Below, in pieces: positions 8,529-15,407 of a DNA stretch of 64,000 nucleotides; positions within the stretch are counted from its first letter, which is position 1, and each line of letters opens with the position of its first letter. The notes under the pieces are model-generated. The model ran no database searches. It was given only the letters and a program-made list of their open reading frames with translations, and was not told the DNA's origin. This stretch comes from a virus. The stretch is taken from positions 1 through 64,000 of the IMG/VR virus record IMGVR_UViG_3300044960_000476, one strand, 5' to 3'. The position numbers and the translations under genes are program-made.

Positions 8529-9092
8529 TTAGTCTTTTACTGAACTATATTCCACGTCAATTACTTTTGGGGGCTTCCTAACGAATTCGTCAAGCTTAAT
8601 AGCTTCGCCTTCGGGTAACGCGGTCGCGGCGTTGGAAGTGTTCTTAAGCCTATTGCTCATTTCAGTAATAACCGCAAGTCTTGCACGTCTTATTTGTTCG
8701 AGAATTTGTAGCTGTTTTGTCAAGTCTTTAACGGAAACCGGCTCAATGCGCTTACCGTTTTCGTCGTAATATTGTCCTTCATTTTGCATTTGCCAATTAC
8801 TTTTGGCGCGAAGGTACAGCTCATTCATTTCTTGCTCAATAACAACGCTTTTTGCTAAATAACCCGCTAATTCATGCTCAACTAGGCTAGACAAGTCAAT
8901 ATTGCCTACCGCCGCTTTGATGCGGCGGTAGGCTTTTTCGACTTGCTTAATGGTGCAGTCATACTGCTTGACTAAAGTGTTGTAAATTTCTCGTTGCGTA
9001 AAACCCCAAGATGCAAGAGTAAATACCTGTTCATAAAAACTGACCTCTTCTTTTGACTTTACAAGCTGTCGCACCTTATCCAGCACTGACAT
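8529..9092 (-). CDS. terS: Putative terminase small subunit
   Basis: A 187-residue protein directly upstream of terL. The N-terminal ~65 residues carry a helix-turn-helix-like segment (LASWGFTQREIYNTLVKQY) suited to recognising the packaging site. The middle is helical and charged, suitable for ring oligomerisation (KDLTKQLQILEQIRRARLAV). Length and position agree with small terminases, which are poorly conserved in sequence. It overlaps the ParB-like gene by 11-17 bases. The call is mainly positional. Confidence 0.7.
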   Translation of the reverse strand: MSVLDKVRQLVKSKEEVSFYEQVFTLASWGFTQREIYNTLVKQYDCTIKQVEKAYRRIKAAVGNIDLSSLVEHELAGYLAKSVVIEQEMNELYLRAKSNWQMQNEGQYYDENGKRIEPVSVKDLTKQLQILEQIRRARLAVITEMSNRLKNTSNAATALPEGEAIKLDEFVRKPPKVIDVEYSSVKD

Positions 9093-9786
9093 AAAGCTTC
9101 AGCACCTCCAAAATTGCTTGACTTCTTCGATAACGTCGAGTAATGGGCAACTCTACGCCAGCGCTTTCAAGCTTGGTAATAGTTTTGCCAAGTAATTCCT
9201 CAAATTCAGAGTGGTCGTCTTCAGTGCCAAACCTAAGTACTGCAATAATGTCTTCCCGCTCTTCGTTGCGCTTTACACGAACAGGTACTTGTTTAGTGCG
9301 TGTGTTAATTGCCGCCAGCGCGTCAGCTAAAAAGTCTTTAGGTTGACCCATAGCTGACGCCAACTCGTCAAGAGTTTTACCACGCTTTTTAAGGGCTTCC
9401 ACAATTAATCCGGTTTTTACCAAGTCTTCTCCTGAACCACGGTTATGGTTCAGGCTTTGGCCTAGCTCAATTAATTCTTCTACTTTAAATTCCGACAGCT
9501 TACCCATTACAAGCGCAGGAATGCTGTCGGGCAGCAAGCCGCGCTCAACGCCAAGCGAATAAGCAGTAAAACGCTGCTCGCCGTCCACTAGCATATAAGC
9601 GCCTGAGGGCCTGTAGTTTTTCTCATTCCAATTTACTTCACAGTCCCATTCAACCACCAAAATAGGGTCACGCATTCCTTTGCTAACAATGCTGTTTAAA
9701 ATGCCTTCTAATTCTTCCTTAGTAGCAAAGTGCGGGTTCCAAGGGTTTCTAGCAATAACGTTAACAGAAAGGTTCTTAAGCTCCAT
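9076..9786 (-). CDS. ParB/Spo0J-like nuclease-domain protein
   Basis: A protein of about 236 residues with a ParB N-terminal (ParB/Srx superfamily) domain: VNVIARNPWNPHFATKEEL leads into the CTP/DNA-binding motif MLVDGEQRFTAYSLG. A helical region follows with LASAMGQPKDFLADALAAIN, a helix-turn-helix-like stretch. The frame is open up to 9867, but ATG at 9786 has GGAG six bases away and overlaps the previous gene by only 11 bases, so I prefer it (9798 is an alternative). ParB-like proteins are often placed beside terminase genes in Mu-like phages, where a role in packaging or regulation is suspected but not proven. Confidence 0.75.
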   Translation of the reverse strand: MELKNLSVNVIARNPWNPHFATKEELEGILNSIVSKGMRDPILVVEWDCEVNWNEKNYRPSGAYMLVDGEQRFTAYSLGVERGLLPDSIPALVMGKLSEFKVEELIELGQSLNHNRGSGEDLVKTGLIVEALKKRGKTLDELASAMGQPKDFLADALAAINTRTKQVPVRVKRNEEREDIIAVLRFGTEDDHSEFEELLGKTITKLESAGVELPITRRYRRSQAILEVLKLYVSAG

Positions 9787-10492
9787 TATTTGCTCCATTC
9801 TTCTTAGGCGGGTAAATGTGGTAAGGCCATTGAGGTGGTTCTTTTCCACGTGACAAAATTTCGTCAATTTCTGCCTTAGTAAGCGGCGCCTTCCAAACTA
9901 TATTGGCATGCAACGGATAAAATACGTTTTTAAAAACACACCTTACGGCAATGCTAAGCGCATCCCGCTCATCAACAAAGCGCATCATGTCTGCTTTTTT
10001 AAGCCGCCACACAGCCAAAGGGCGGTCATCGTCTAGGCCAACAAGCCACAACTCGTCGCATAGTTTGCTGTATTGACGGTGGTGAAAACGAAACCGCCAG
10101 CGTACATGACCAAAAGTTTTTTCTTTGCTAATTGTTGAACCTTTTACTTCGACAGTGCGCCCATTGATAGTGCCGTCATAAGCACCCATTGGGAAGTCTT
10201 CTTCTTCCAAACCAAAATTCTCTTTCAAAAAGCGAATAGCGGCTCTACCCACAGCTATTTTAGTAGAGTTGGGGCGTGCACCAATTGCCTCAACAAAGCG
10301 CCCCCAGCGTCTAAAAATAGTTTCAATTTGTTTTGCACTTGGGTATGTAATGCCATGCGCTTCTCGATAGTGTTGCAAGTTTTCACCGCGCCAGTCTAAA
10401 CGGCTTGGTGGCCTACCTTCACGCTCCATAAAATGGCGTCCATAGTTGATGTAAATAGGACGGTACTTATCTCTGTCTAAATACCTAGGCAT
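9776..10492 (-). CDS. HNH-repeat plus PD-(D/E)XK-type putative endonuclease
   Basis: A 238-residue protein with two parts. Residues ~15-75 match the homing-endonuclease-associated repeat: FMEREGRPPSRLDW, then ITYPSAKQIETIFRRWGRF and VEAIGARP. Residues ~95-180 look like a PD-(D/E)XK nuclease core, GAYDGTINGRTVEVKGSTI, with D, E-V-K in the expected order. It likely binds and cuts DNA. It is the first gene of the minus-strand late operon, read from the promoter at 10521-10534. The role might be packaging-related cleavage, superinfection exclusion or homing; the sequence does not decide. Confidence 0.6.
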   Translation of the reverse strand: MPRYLDRDKYRPIYINYGRHFMEREGRPPSRLDWRGENLQHYREAHGITYPSAKQIETIFRRWGRFVEAIGARPNSTKIAVGRAAIRFLKENFGLEEEDFPMGAYDGTINGRTVEVKGSTISKEKTFGHVRWRFRFHHRQYSKLCDELWLVGLDDDRPLAVWRLKKADMMRFVDERDALSIAVRCVFKNVFYPLHANIVWKAPLTKAEIDEILSRGKEPPQWPYHIYPPKKNGANNGA

Positions 10493-10520
10493 ATAACCTC
10501 CCTTAAAAGTTAGCTAACCC

Positions 10521-10534
10521 TATTATACCATAAA
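10521..10534 (-). promoter_or_regulatory. Extended -10 promoter for leftward late operon
   Basis: The minus strand reads TTTATGGTATAATA followed by GGG, with TATAAT at 10522-10527 and TGG upstream. It is identical over 14 bases to the promoter before terL. Transcription should start near 10515, about 22 bases before the ATG at 10492. A GGGAGG ribosome site lies between. Confidence 0.65.
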
Positions 10535-10592
10535 CATAGTTTAAAAATGTTTTACGCGGTCGGGGGTGGTGGGAAAGAATATTTGTGAGTGG

Positions 10593-10676
10593 GGGTTTTT
10601 GTGTGGAATTGCCTTTGAGAGGGTTTTTGTGTGGAATTACCTTTGAATGAAAGGCTTTGAATGGAATTACCTTTGA
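10593..10676. repeat. Three direct repeats, possible operator
   Basis: The core TGGAATTRCCTTTGA occurs three times in the same orientation, at 10604-10618, 10632-10646 and 10662-10676. Periods are 28 and 30 bases, close to three helical turns. The first two copies are extended leftward by GGGTTTTTGTG. The repeats sit upstream of the leftward promoter and of the rightward genes, so a protein bound here could control both. Confidence 0.6.
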
Positions 10677-10808
10677 GTTGTTGGTGAGCGGCCAATCTAA
10701 ACACGCGATAATGCGATAAAAATCGGCCCCCCGACCCCCGACCCCGACCTCGCACTCCATATTGTTTGTTTGGAGGGGATGGGGTACGCTAGACTCATCA
10801 AGGAGGTA

Positions 10809-10898
10809 ATGGACGAGGCAGACAGGCACACACCCGCAACCCACATCGGCAATCGGCCCAAAGCCCACACTGCGAGGCTACCCTCGCGAGAAACTTGA
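10809..10898 (+). CDS. Small ORF, 29 residues, unknown
   Basis: A short frame starting MDEADRHTPATHIGNRPK and ending in a TGA at 10898. A perfect AAGGAGG site lies two bases before the ATG (tight spacing). The next gene starts 14 bases downstream, behind its own AAGGAGG. It may be a leader peptide or a real microprotein. Length is too short for homology, so the support is the ribosome site and tight packing. Confidence 0.4.
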   Translation: MDEADRHTPATHIGNRPKAHTARLPSRET

Positions 10899-10911
10899 CA
10901 AGGAGGCTGGT

Positions 10912-11334
10912 ATGTTCCAGGAAATGCGCAAGGTCTTCACGGCGGTCATGGACACTCTCTCGACTTCTCCGGCTCTCATCGGCCACGTGGTGGTACAACT
11001 GGAGAAGTGGGATATCAGCGATACCGCGTGGACGGTCATCTCGTTCCGCTTGCGCGGGAAGCTGCTGGGTTACCTGCGGGTCTTCAGCAGCTACGCGGTG
11101 GCCCGGGCCAAGTACCCGGAAGGCAGCAAGCCCTACGTCTTGTGGCGGTATTGCGTCGAGCAGGTGAGTGAGCCTCTTGGCACACTTGCACCCAGCATCG
11201 GCGAGCTTGAGGACGATGTCCTCGACGAACTCCAGGCCGAGGCTGAAGCCGAACGGCAGGAGCGCGAGAACGGTCTCAAGCAGATGGTGACCAAAGGCCG
11301 TGTCCGTAAGGCCACAAAGGCCGACGGCAAGTAG
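10912..11334 (+). CDS. Unknown 140-residue protein, first large gene of GC-rich island
   Basis: I do not recognise this protein. Residues 1-90 look folded, with beta pattern around IGHVVVQLEKWDISDTAWTV and FRLRGKLLGYLRVFSSYAV. Residues ~95-140 form a charged helix (DELQAEAEAERQERENGLKQ) ending in a basic tail KGRVRKATKADGK. It has a strong AAGGAGG site. A perfect 12-bp hairpin follows the stop (11343-11371). As the first substantial gene after the control region it is likely expressed early. Small early proteins in phages that encode RNA polymerases are sometimes host polymerase modulators, but nothing in the sequence proves that here. Confidence 0.7.
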   Translation: MFQEMRKVFTAVMDTLSTSPALIGHVVVQLEKWDISDTAWTVISFRLRGKLLGYLRVFSSYAVARAKYPEGSKPYVLWRYCVEQVSEPLGTLAPSIGELEDDVLDELQAEAEAERQERENGLKQMVTKGRVRKATKADGK

Positions 11335-11342
11335 CACATACC

Positions 11343-11371
11343 GGGAGTGAGCCCAGTTTGGGCTCACTCCC
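11343..11371 (+). terminator. Perfect GC hairpin after 11334 stop
   Basis: A 12-bp perfect stem, GGGAGTGAGCCC pairing with GGGCTCACTCCC around an AGTTT loop. There is no U-tract, so it may act as an RNA stability or processing element rather than an intrinsic terminator. Confidence 0.5.
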
Positions 11372-11395
11372 AAACCCAAAGAATGGAGGTAAACC

Positions 11396-11653
11396 ATGCT
11401 CAAAGTCAAGATGAATCAAAATGTCCTGAGCACGTTGAAATTCGTGGGTAAGACAATGTATAACGGTATCAGCATTACTTATCAACCGTGTATTTGGTCT
11501 CGTAAACGCGCAATTTCAATCAGCTTGCGCAATAAGGTTTTGGCGTATGGCGAGTTCGACGGCGACGGGGACGTAATTACGTTCCGTCTAGTGAGCCAAG
11601 ATAAGTACTACGCCCAATTAGCAGCCAGGGTCATTCGGATGATTACCGAATGA
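11396..11653 (+). CDS. Unknown 85-residue protein
   Basis: A small beta-rich protein I do not recognise: LKVKMNQNVLSTLKFVGKTM, then ISITYQPCIWSRKRAISISL and AYGEFDGDGDVITFRLVSQD. The last segment is vaguely like the short conserved stretch D..G.PVG.(F/M)(K/R) of small proteins encoded at 15067-16224, but too weak to call homology. It has GGAGGT eight bases before ATG and a strong hairpin after the stop. It shares the GC-rich island with the RNA polymerase. Confidence 0.65.
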   Translation: MLKVKMNQNVLSTLKFVGKTMYNGISITYQPCIWSRKRAISISLRNKVLAYGEFDGDGDVITFRLVSQDKYYAQLAARVIRMITE

Positions 11654-11658
11654 CTCAG

Positions 11659-11696
11659 GAATAAGCGCCAGGGGAGTTATCCCCTGGCGCTTATTC
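11659..11696 (+). terminator. 17-bp hairpin terminator candidate
   Basis: A perfect 17-bp stem (GAATAAGCGCCAGGGGA pairing with its complement) with loop GTTA. It lies 6 bases after the stop of the 85-residue gene and is followed by only a short TT-rich tail. It could end transcripts from upstream and so isolate the repeat array and polymerase gene. Confidence 0.6.
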
Positions 11697-11874
11697 GTTG
11701 CTTGTGCGCTGTGGCCTGTGGCGCGACAGCGTTGACGCTGATGCTGTCAACTCGGCCCAGGCTGTAGCGCTGACGCTTGGCCTAGCGCTGCTGGGCCGAT
11801 GGCTTGGGCTTGGGCTTGGGCGACGGCGGCGGCGGCGGCGCGCCCCGGCGGAGCCGGGCAAGGGCGCCTGTGAT

Positions 11875-12273
11875 GTAGTACACCTCTGATGTGGTACGAC
11901 AAAACGCGGGCCGCAAAAGGGTCAGAGAATTTGATAGCCCCCCGGAGAGGCCCAACCCGCCCACCCAAAAGTAGTACACCAAAAGCAAAAACCGGACATG
12001 ACTGAGGTAGTACGCCAGCGCTCGGCTGTGGTTGCCCCGCTCGTCCCACCACTCGCGGTCCGTACCACCCCCATCGCGCCCACCCTCAAAGGTGGTACAC
12101 ACGCACAGCGCGGTAGAGGTAGTGGTGGTTTTCTCTCACAAGGCTGAGGTAGTACACCCGGCGGGCCTTGACTGGCCCGCCCGCCCACCCTAAGGTAGTA
12201 CACCGTCCATCAGCCGGTCCATGCGGGTGGCCGGTCCTGACTGGCCCGCCCACCCGCCCTTAGTTGGTACGCC
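11875..12273 (+). repeat. GTRGTACRCC repeat array
   Basis: Same-strand copies of GTAGTACACC or close variants lie at 11875, 11891, 11971, 12007, 12092, 12149, 12195 and 12264, with one inverted copy at 12061-12070. Four (those at 11971, 12092, 12195 and 12264) are preceded by CGCCCACCC plus a short A-rich link, giving a unit of about 23-27 bases. Similar motifs recur before or after genes near 15377, 17038 and 17088. Spacing is irregular. The array precedes the RNA polymerase gene, so regulator binding, promoters or replication initiation are all possible. Confidence 0.7.
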
Positions 12274-12350
12274 CGCCGCCCACGAGAAAAACAAAAAACA
12301 AAAAACAAAAAAACAAAAACGCCTACCGGCGACTGACCAGCGGAGCAAAA

Positions 12351-12511
12351 GAAAGGAGTGACAACTCCTTTCGCGGCAGCGCCGCCGCTACCGGCCTAGC
12401 ACGGGCGGCCTGTCGGCGGTCAAGGGTTCGCTTCGCCCTTCGGCCCTTGACCGCCTGGCCGCCCGTGCTGGCCTCCGCTTAAGCGGCGCTGCCGCTATGC
12501 GAAAGGAGTTG
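12351..12511 (+). promoter_or_regulatory. Two-state leader hairpin covering polymerase ribosome site
   Basis: GAAAGGAG occurs at 12351-12358 and at 12501-12508 (the latter is the ribosome site of the polymerase gene). The complementary CTCCTTTC lies at 12365-12372. It can pair locally with the first copy, or at long range with the second. The long-range form continues inward through further matching blocks (GGCAGCGCCGC, GCACGGGCGGCC, GGCGGTCAAGGG), a stem of roughly 50 pairs with bulges. The two pairings exclude each other, so translation could be switched. This is seen in sequence; function is inferred. Confidence 0.65.
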
Positions 12512-12520
12512 TGGTAGAAG

Positions 12521-14650
12521 ATGGTAGAGAAACTAAGAAAAATAGTAACAGACAAAGAAGCTACCCTGGTAGAAAAGAAAAACGTTTACCAGGGTAAAAT
12601 GGTCAATGGAGAGTGGCTACCAACTTCTCTCCACGACCGTTATGGCAATATCGTCCGCGTCGTGAAGGTGGAGCGCGATGCGGACAATGAGCTCATTACC
12701 CCTGTCGCCAAGGTAGATACTGAATTCGTCTTTGTAGGCGGTAACCGTCATCGGGCCGTCTACGTAAAAGAAGACAGCCTTGCCCGGTGGTTGGATGCCG
12801 CCGCCGGTGACTCCAACTGGGCTGCGGCTTCAATGCTGCGGCCCGGTAAGTTGACGAAAGAGAATAAAGAGTTTGGCTGGACGGGGTATGAGGAGTCCAG
12901 CCTCGACACCGGTCTTCTCGCCATTATGTCGCGGGAAGACTGGACAGTATTCGTTCAGGCGTTCGGTCTACCTGTGGAGGCAAAGCTTGCACAGGTGACT
13001 GTCTTCGACCTGGATAACATGGTGTCCGCAAAGGGCACCATCAGGGTGGCGTTCAGCGGAGAGCACCCAACCGTCTTCCCAAGTTCGTGGAAGAGGTTTG
13101 GCGAACTGCGTACCGAGTTTTCCGCTGTCCTAACTGTTGACGCGGTATACCGCCCCCAAGCGTCTATTAATGCCCAGGAGCTGCAGTACTGGTGCTACAG
13201 CAGGGGGCGCAAGTTGGCGGATTGGGTCTGGGAGGAATTGGCCCAGGCCCAGGAAGCCGTCCTACAAGAAAAGGGGTCTGTATGGACCCCGTATGGATAC
13301 TTGAGTGCCCTCGGTATGTCGGGGGCTTTAAAGTCCGTCACCTACGACCTGGTGGACGGGCAACGCGGCAGCTTAACCAATATGTTGCGACGGGTGAAGT
13401 TTAGCGCCCGTCGCGGTTTGCGGGCCAAAACGACCGCGACCGCCATCATTAAGGAAGGAGAAGTACTCCTTCCCGAAGAGGCGAAGCGGCACGTGCGGGT
13501 GGGGCAAACGGTTGTAGTAGGTAGAAACCCCGCGTTGCCTAGCCAGGACTGGCAGGTATACAAAGTCGCGGGGTTCATACCTGCTAACGTCGTTGCATTT
13601 AACCCGAACGACCGGGGCTGGACCGCCGAACTCGGTGGCGACCACGATGGCGATGACTGTGTAGTTTACTACCAGTCACCCGTCGTCGGCGGCGAACCAG
13701 TCGGGCAACACGGGCTTGACCTGCAAAGCATCAAGCCGCAAGCCCGCAAGTTGGACAGCAACACCGTTGAGGCTAGGCTTCAGCGGTGGAAGAACGAAAC
13801 GGCCGCAAACATCGGGCAGTTCGAGATTAATGCCCGGCGTTTGTCAACCAAAGGGCACCTTACCACCGAGCGTGCCAAGTTGTTCACTACAGCCATTCAG
13901 ACGGTAATTGCGTTGAAGAAGCGGGTGGCCAAGCTGGAAGAACAGGCTTGGTACCCGGCAGTCGACGAGCTGATGGACGCGGCCAGCCGGTTGAGGGGCA
14001 AGAACGACGCGGACCGTATTAAGCGGTTCGCAGCGGGCGAGGTCGAGCAACGGTTCGACAACCCCACGACCGCTGCGTTGGCCGAACAGCTGCGCGGGTC
14101 GTTGGCACTGGTGACCACCCGGCACCGGTACAACGACAGCGAAGAAATGCGGGCGCTGTTCGGTGCCAATGCGGAAGCGCCCAGCATTGTCAAAAACATG
14201 CTGGAAGAATACTATAGCCTCCAGACGGCCAAAGCCGAAGCCAAACTGATGGGGGCCGACGTCCACCACCTGAACCAGCGCTTGAAAGTGCTGGTGCATC
14301 TGGAAGGCCCCGAGGTGATGATGACCCTCGATGAAGAGGCGTGGAAGCAGGCCAGCAAATGGCTGATAGCAAACGCGCCCACCGAGGTGTGGGTGTACTG
14401 GAGCCACCCCGAGGTCATCCGCGAGTTTCTGACCTTCGTGGGCGCGACTAAAATTCGCATCGTTGGGCCGGTGGAAGAAATAAAACTTGAGGTGGGCGAA
14501 GTCGTCGAAGTGGACCAAAGCGGACTCCGCGAGCTGGTCATCGACGAACAGGAGTTCGTGGTGGCCGAAGAGACGGGCTACCTCGAAGCCGGGCGCTACC
14601 AGGTGGTGGCCGTGAGCAAGCGCGGCGCTACTCTCGAAAAAACAAAGTAG
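12521..14650 (+). CDS. Compact two-barrel (DPBB) RNA polymerase, YonO/QDE-1/RdRP-like
   Basis: A 709-residue single-chain nucleic-acid polymerase. The second double-psi barrel is clear: VVVGRNPALPSQDWQVYKVA (residues 331-350) matches the NRxPxL.. segment of RNAP beta-prime and the RNPCLHPGD segment of eukaryotic RdRPs, and then LGGDHDGDDC gives the metal-binding DxDGD motif (Asp374, 376, 378). Upstream, DNMVSAKGTIRV (165-176, Lys171) resembles the GNKGVIS lysine motif of the first barrel in RNAP beta. Known relatives include SPbeta YonO (about 900 residues), the virion polymerase of Thermus phage P23-45 and QDE-1; this one is markedly shorter. It could transcribe a subset of phage genes. ATG follows GAAAGGAG by 12 bases. 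Confidence 0.85.
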   Translation: MVEKLRKIVTDKEATLVEKKNVYQGKMVNGEWLPTSLHDRYGNIVRVVKVERDADNELITPVAKVDTEFVFVGGNRHRAVYVKEDSLARWLDAAAGDSNWAAASMLRPGKLTKENKEFGWTGYEESSLDTGLLAIMSREDWTVFVQAFGLPVEAKLAQVTVFDLDNMVSAKGTIRVAFSGEHPTVFPSSWKRFGELRTEFSAVLTVDAVYRPQASINAQELQYWCYSRGRKLADWVWEELAQAQEAVLQEKGSVWTPYGYLSALGMSGALKSVTYDLVDGQRGSLTNMLRRVKFSARRGLRAKTTATAIIKEGEVLLPEEAKRHVRVGQTVVVGRNPALPSQDWQVYKVAGFIPANVVAFNPNDRGWTAELGGDHDGDDCVVYYQSPVVGGEPVGQHGLDLQSIKPQARKLDSNTVEARLQRWKNETAANIGQFEINARRLSTKGHLTTERAKLFTTAIQTVIALKKRVAKLEEQAWYPAVDELMDAASRLRGKNDADRIKRFAAGEVEQRFDNPTTAALAEQLRGSLALVTTRHRYNDSEEMRALFGANAEAPSIVKNMLEEYYSLQTAKAEAKLMGADVHHLNQRLKVLVHLEGPEVMMTLDEEAWKQASKWLIANAPTEVWVYWSHPEVIREFLTFVGATKIRIVGPVEEIKLEVGEVVEVDQSGLRELVIDEQEFVVAEETGYLEAGRYQVVAVSKRGATLEKTK

Positions 14651-14702
14651 CGCCTCCGGCGCCCTTCCGGCGGGGGTTGGACCTAAAAAGGGTCCAACCC
14701 CC
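14650..14702 (+). repeat. GC palindromic element plus hairpin after polymerase gene
   Basis: GCGCCTCCGGCGC at 14650-14662 begins at the stop codon of the polymerase gene. It is followed by CCGGCGGGGG and a perfect 12-bp stem (14672-14683 with 14691-14702, loop TAAAAAG). It is one of nine copies of a dispersed element in this window. Confidence 0.75.
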
Positions 14703-14822
14703 TAAACCATGCAGGCCGCCTGCCGGCGGCTTGCCAGCGGGGGCCAAAGCCCCCAAAGACAAAAGAAAAAGGGCGCCTGCCGGCGCCCTTCCTGCGGGGC
14801 CTGGCGGCCCAAGGAGGAAAAA
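14703..14822 (+). repeat. Two further GC palindromic elements
   Basis: Copies of the dispersed element at 14715-14730 (GCCGCCTGCCGGCGGC) and 14771-14788 (GGGCGCCTGCCGGCGCCC), each followed by a C/G-rich second stem. The stem bases differ between copies but pairing is kept. They lie between the polymerase gene and a small membrane protein gene. Confidence 0.7.
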
Positions 14823-14948
14823 ATGAAAAAAGAAATGAAAGAAAAAGTCCTCATGGTAGCGACGGCCGTGGCGTGGGGCCTGTTGGTCCCGGGCCTGGTC
14901 CTGGGGTTCCTGGTCGGCCTGGCCATTTTCCGGGCCGTCTTGGGCTAA
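14823..14948 (+). CDS. Small single-pass membrane protein, 41 residues
   Basis: A short frame with AAGGAGG before the ATG. It opens with a basic amphipathic N-terminus MKKEMKEKVLMVATA and continues as one long hydrophobic segment, WGLLVPGLVLGFLVGLAIF, ending RAVLG. One transmembrane helix with the N-terminus inside is predicted. The gene lies between palindromic elements in the polymerase operon. Function is unknown; such microproteins can affect host membranes or act as inhibitors. Confidence 0.6.
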   Translation: MKKEMKEKVLMVATAVAWGLLVPGLVLGFLVGLAIFRAVLG

Positions 14949-14958
14949 AACACAAAGG

Positions 14959-15060
14959 GGCGCCTCCGGCGCCTCTCCGGCGGGGGGTGTGAAGCCCCCA
15001 AGGCAAGAAGAAAGCCGCCTGCCGGCGCCGCCCAGCGGGGCAGGAAAGCCCCGAAAGGAG
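14959..15060 (+). repeat. Two GC palindromic elements
   Basis: GGCGCCTCCGGCGCC at 14959-14973 with a following GCGGGGGG...CCCCC stem, and a second copy from 15014 (GCCGCCTGCCGGCGCCG) with GCGGGG...CCCC. Both lie in the intergenic gap and end just before the next ribosome site. Confidence 0.7.
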
Positions 15061-15066
15061 GTAAAC

Positions 15067-15348
15067 ATGAAACTCATGGACGTAGTTTTGTTGGTGTGCC
15101 GTGCCCTCAGCCTGAACGTAGACATCATTGCGACCCCAAACGGAGCAATGCTCACTGACGAAAAGGGCAGCCCCGTCGGGGTGATGCGGTTGGTCAATGG
15201 CCGCCGCCTGGAAATGGTTTACAGGAGCGGCAAAGGCGTGGTAAAGCAAGCCATCAGGCTTCCTAAGTTTGTCACCCGACCAATGCATGCGGGCGACAAG
15301 CTTCGGGCAGTCGCAGCTGTTGTCGTCGAGGAGGCGGCTATGGCTTAG
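15067..15348 (+). CDS. Small unknown protein of the polymerase operon (family A)
   Basis: A 93-residue protein; I chose ATG at 15067 because AAAGGAGGT is correctly spaced before it, although the frame extends further upstream. It resembles the proteins at 15408 and 15853: an N-terminal amphipathic helix (MDVVLLVCRALSLNVD), then a strand pattern with MLTDEKGSPVGVMRLVNGRR. No known function. The three may be small paralogues that bind nucleic acid or protein partners. A hairpin-rich gap follows the stop. Confidence 0.6.
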   Translation: MKLMDVVLLVCRALSLNVDIIATPNGAMLTDEKGSPVGVMRLVNGRRLEMVYRSGKGVVKQAIRLPKFVTRPMHAGDKLRAVAAVVVEEAAMA

Positions 15349-15407
15349 AGGGGCGCTGTGCCCCCTCGCATGAGGGGGTACGCCTCAGCTAAAGAAAGGG
15401 GGTAAAA

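Larger units (their letters stand above)
10503..10808. promoter_or_regulatory. Divergent control region
   Basis: This gene-free stretch lies between the leftward late operon and the rightward island. It holds the minus-strand extended -10 promoter (10521-10534), three direct repeats (10593-10676), and a C/G-rich run with repeated CCCCGA units near 10726-10752. A plus-strand transcript for the small gene at 10809 should begin near the right end, around GGGGTACGCTAGAC. It is the natural place for an early/late switch. Confidence 0.55.
11697..12520. other. Non-coding leader region of the RNA polymerase gene
   Basis: No convincing gene is present in these 824 bases. It starts with a G/C-rich low-complexity stretch (GGCTT and GGC runs near 11810-11840), continues with the GTAGTACACC repeat array (11875-12273), a poly-A/C tract of AAAAAC units (12284-12319), one copy of the GC palindromic element (12320-12343), and a very large inverted repeat that includes the ribosome site of the polymerase gene (12351-12511). 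Frames in this span are low in complexity and lack ribosome sites. Confidence 0.7.

Noticed and set aside
11698-11889. Reading frame in the G/C-rich stretch after the 85-residue gene
   Set aside because: Low complexity (long Leu/Gly/Arg runs), no ribosome site, and it ends inside the repeat array.
11747-12203. Several minus-strand frames of 93-106 residues over the repeat array
   Set aside because: They translate direct repeats in different frames, have no ribosome sites, and none resembles a protein.
11875-12273. CRISPR array
   Set aside because: Repeat spacing is irregular and the core is only about 10 bases; it does not form regular spacers.
12404-12460. tRNA or tmRNA-like element in the big inverted repeat
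   Set aside because: No anticodon loop or T-arm pattern; the pairing is one long stem. No tRNA gene was seen anywhere in the window.
14823-14948. Small membrane protein as the holin
   Set aside because: It is in the early polymerase operon, far from the endolysin; expressed holins are normally late.
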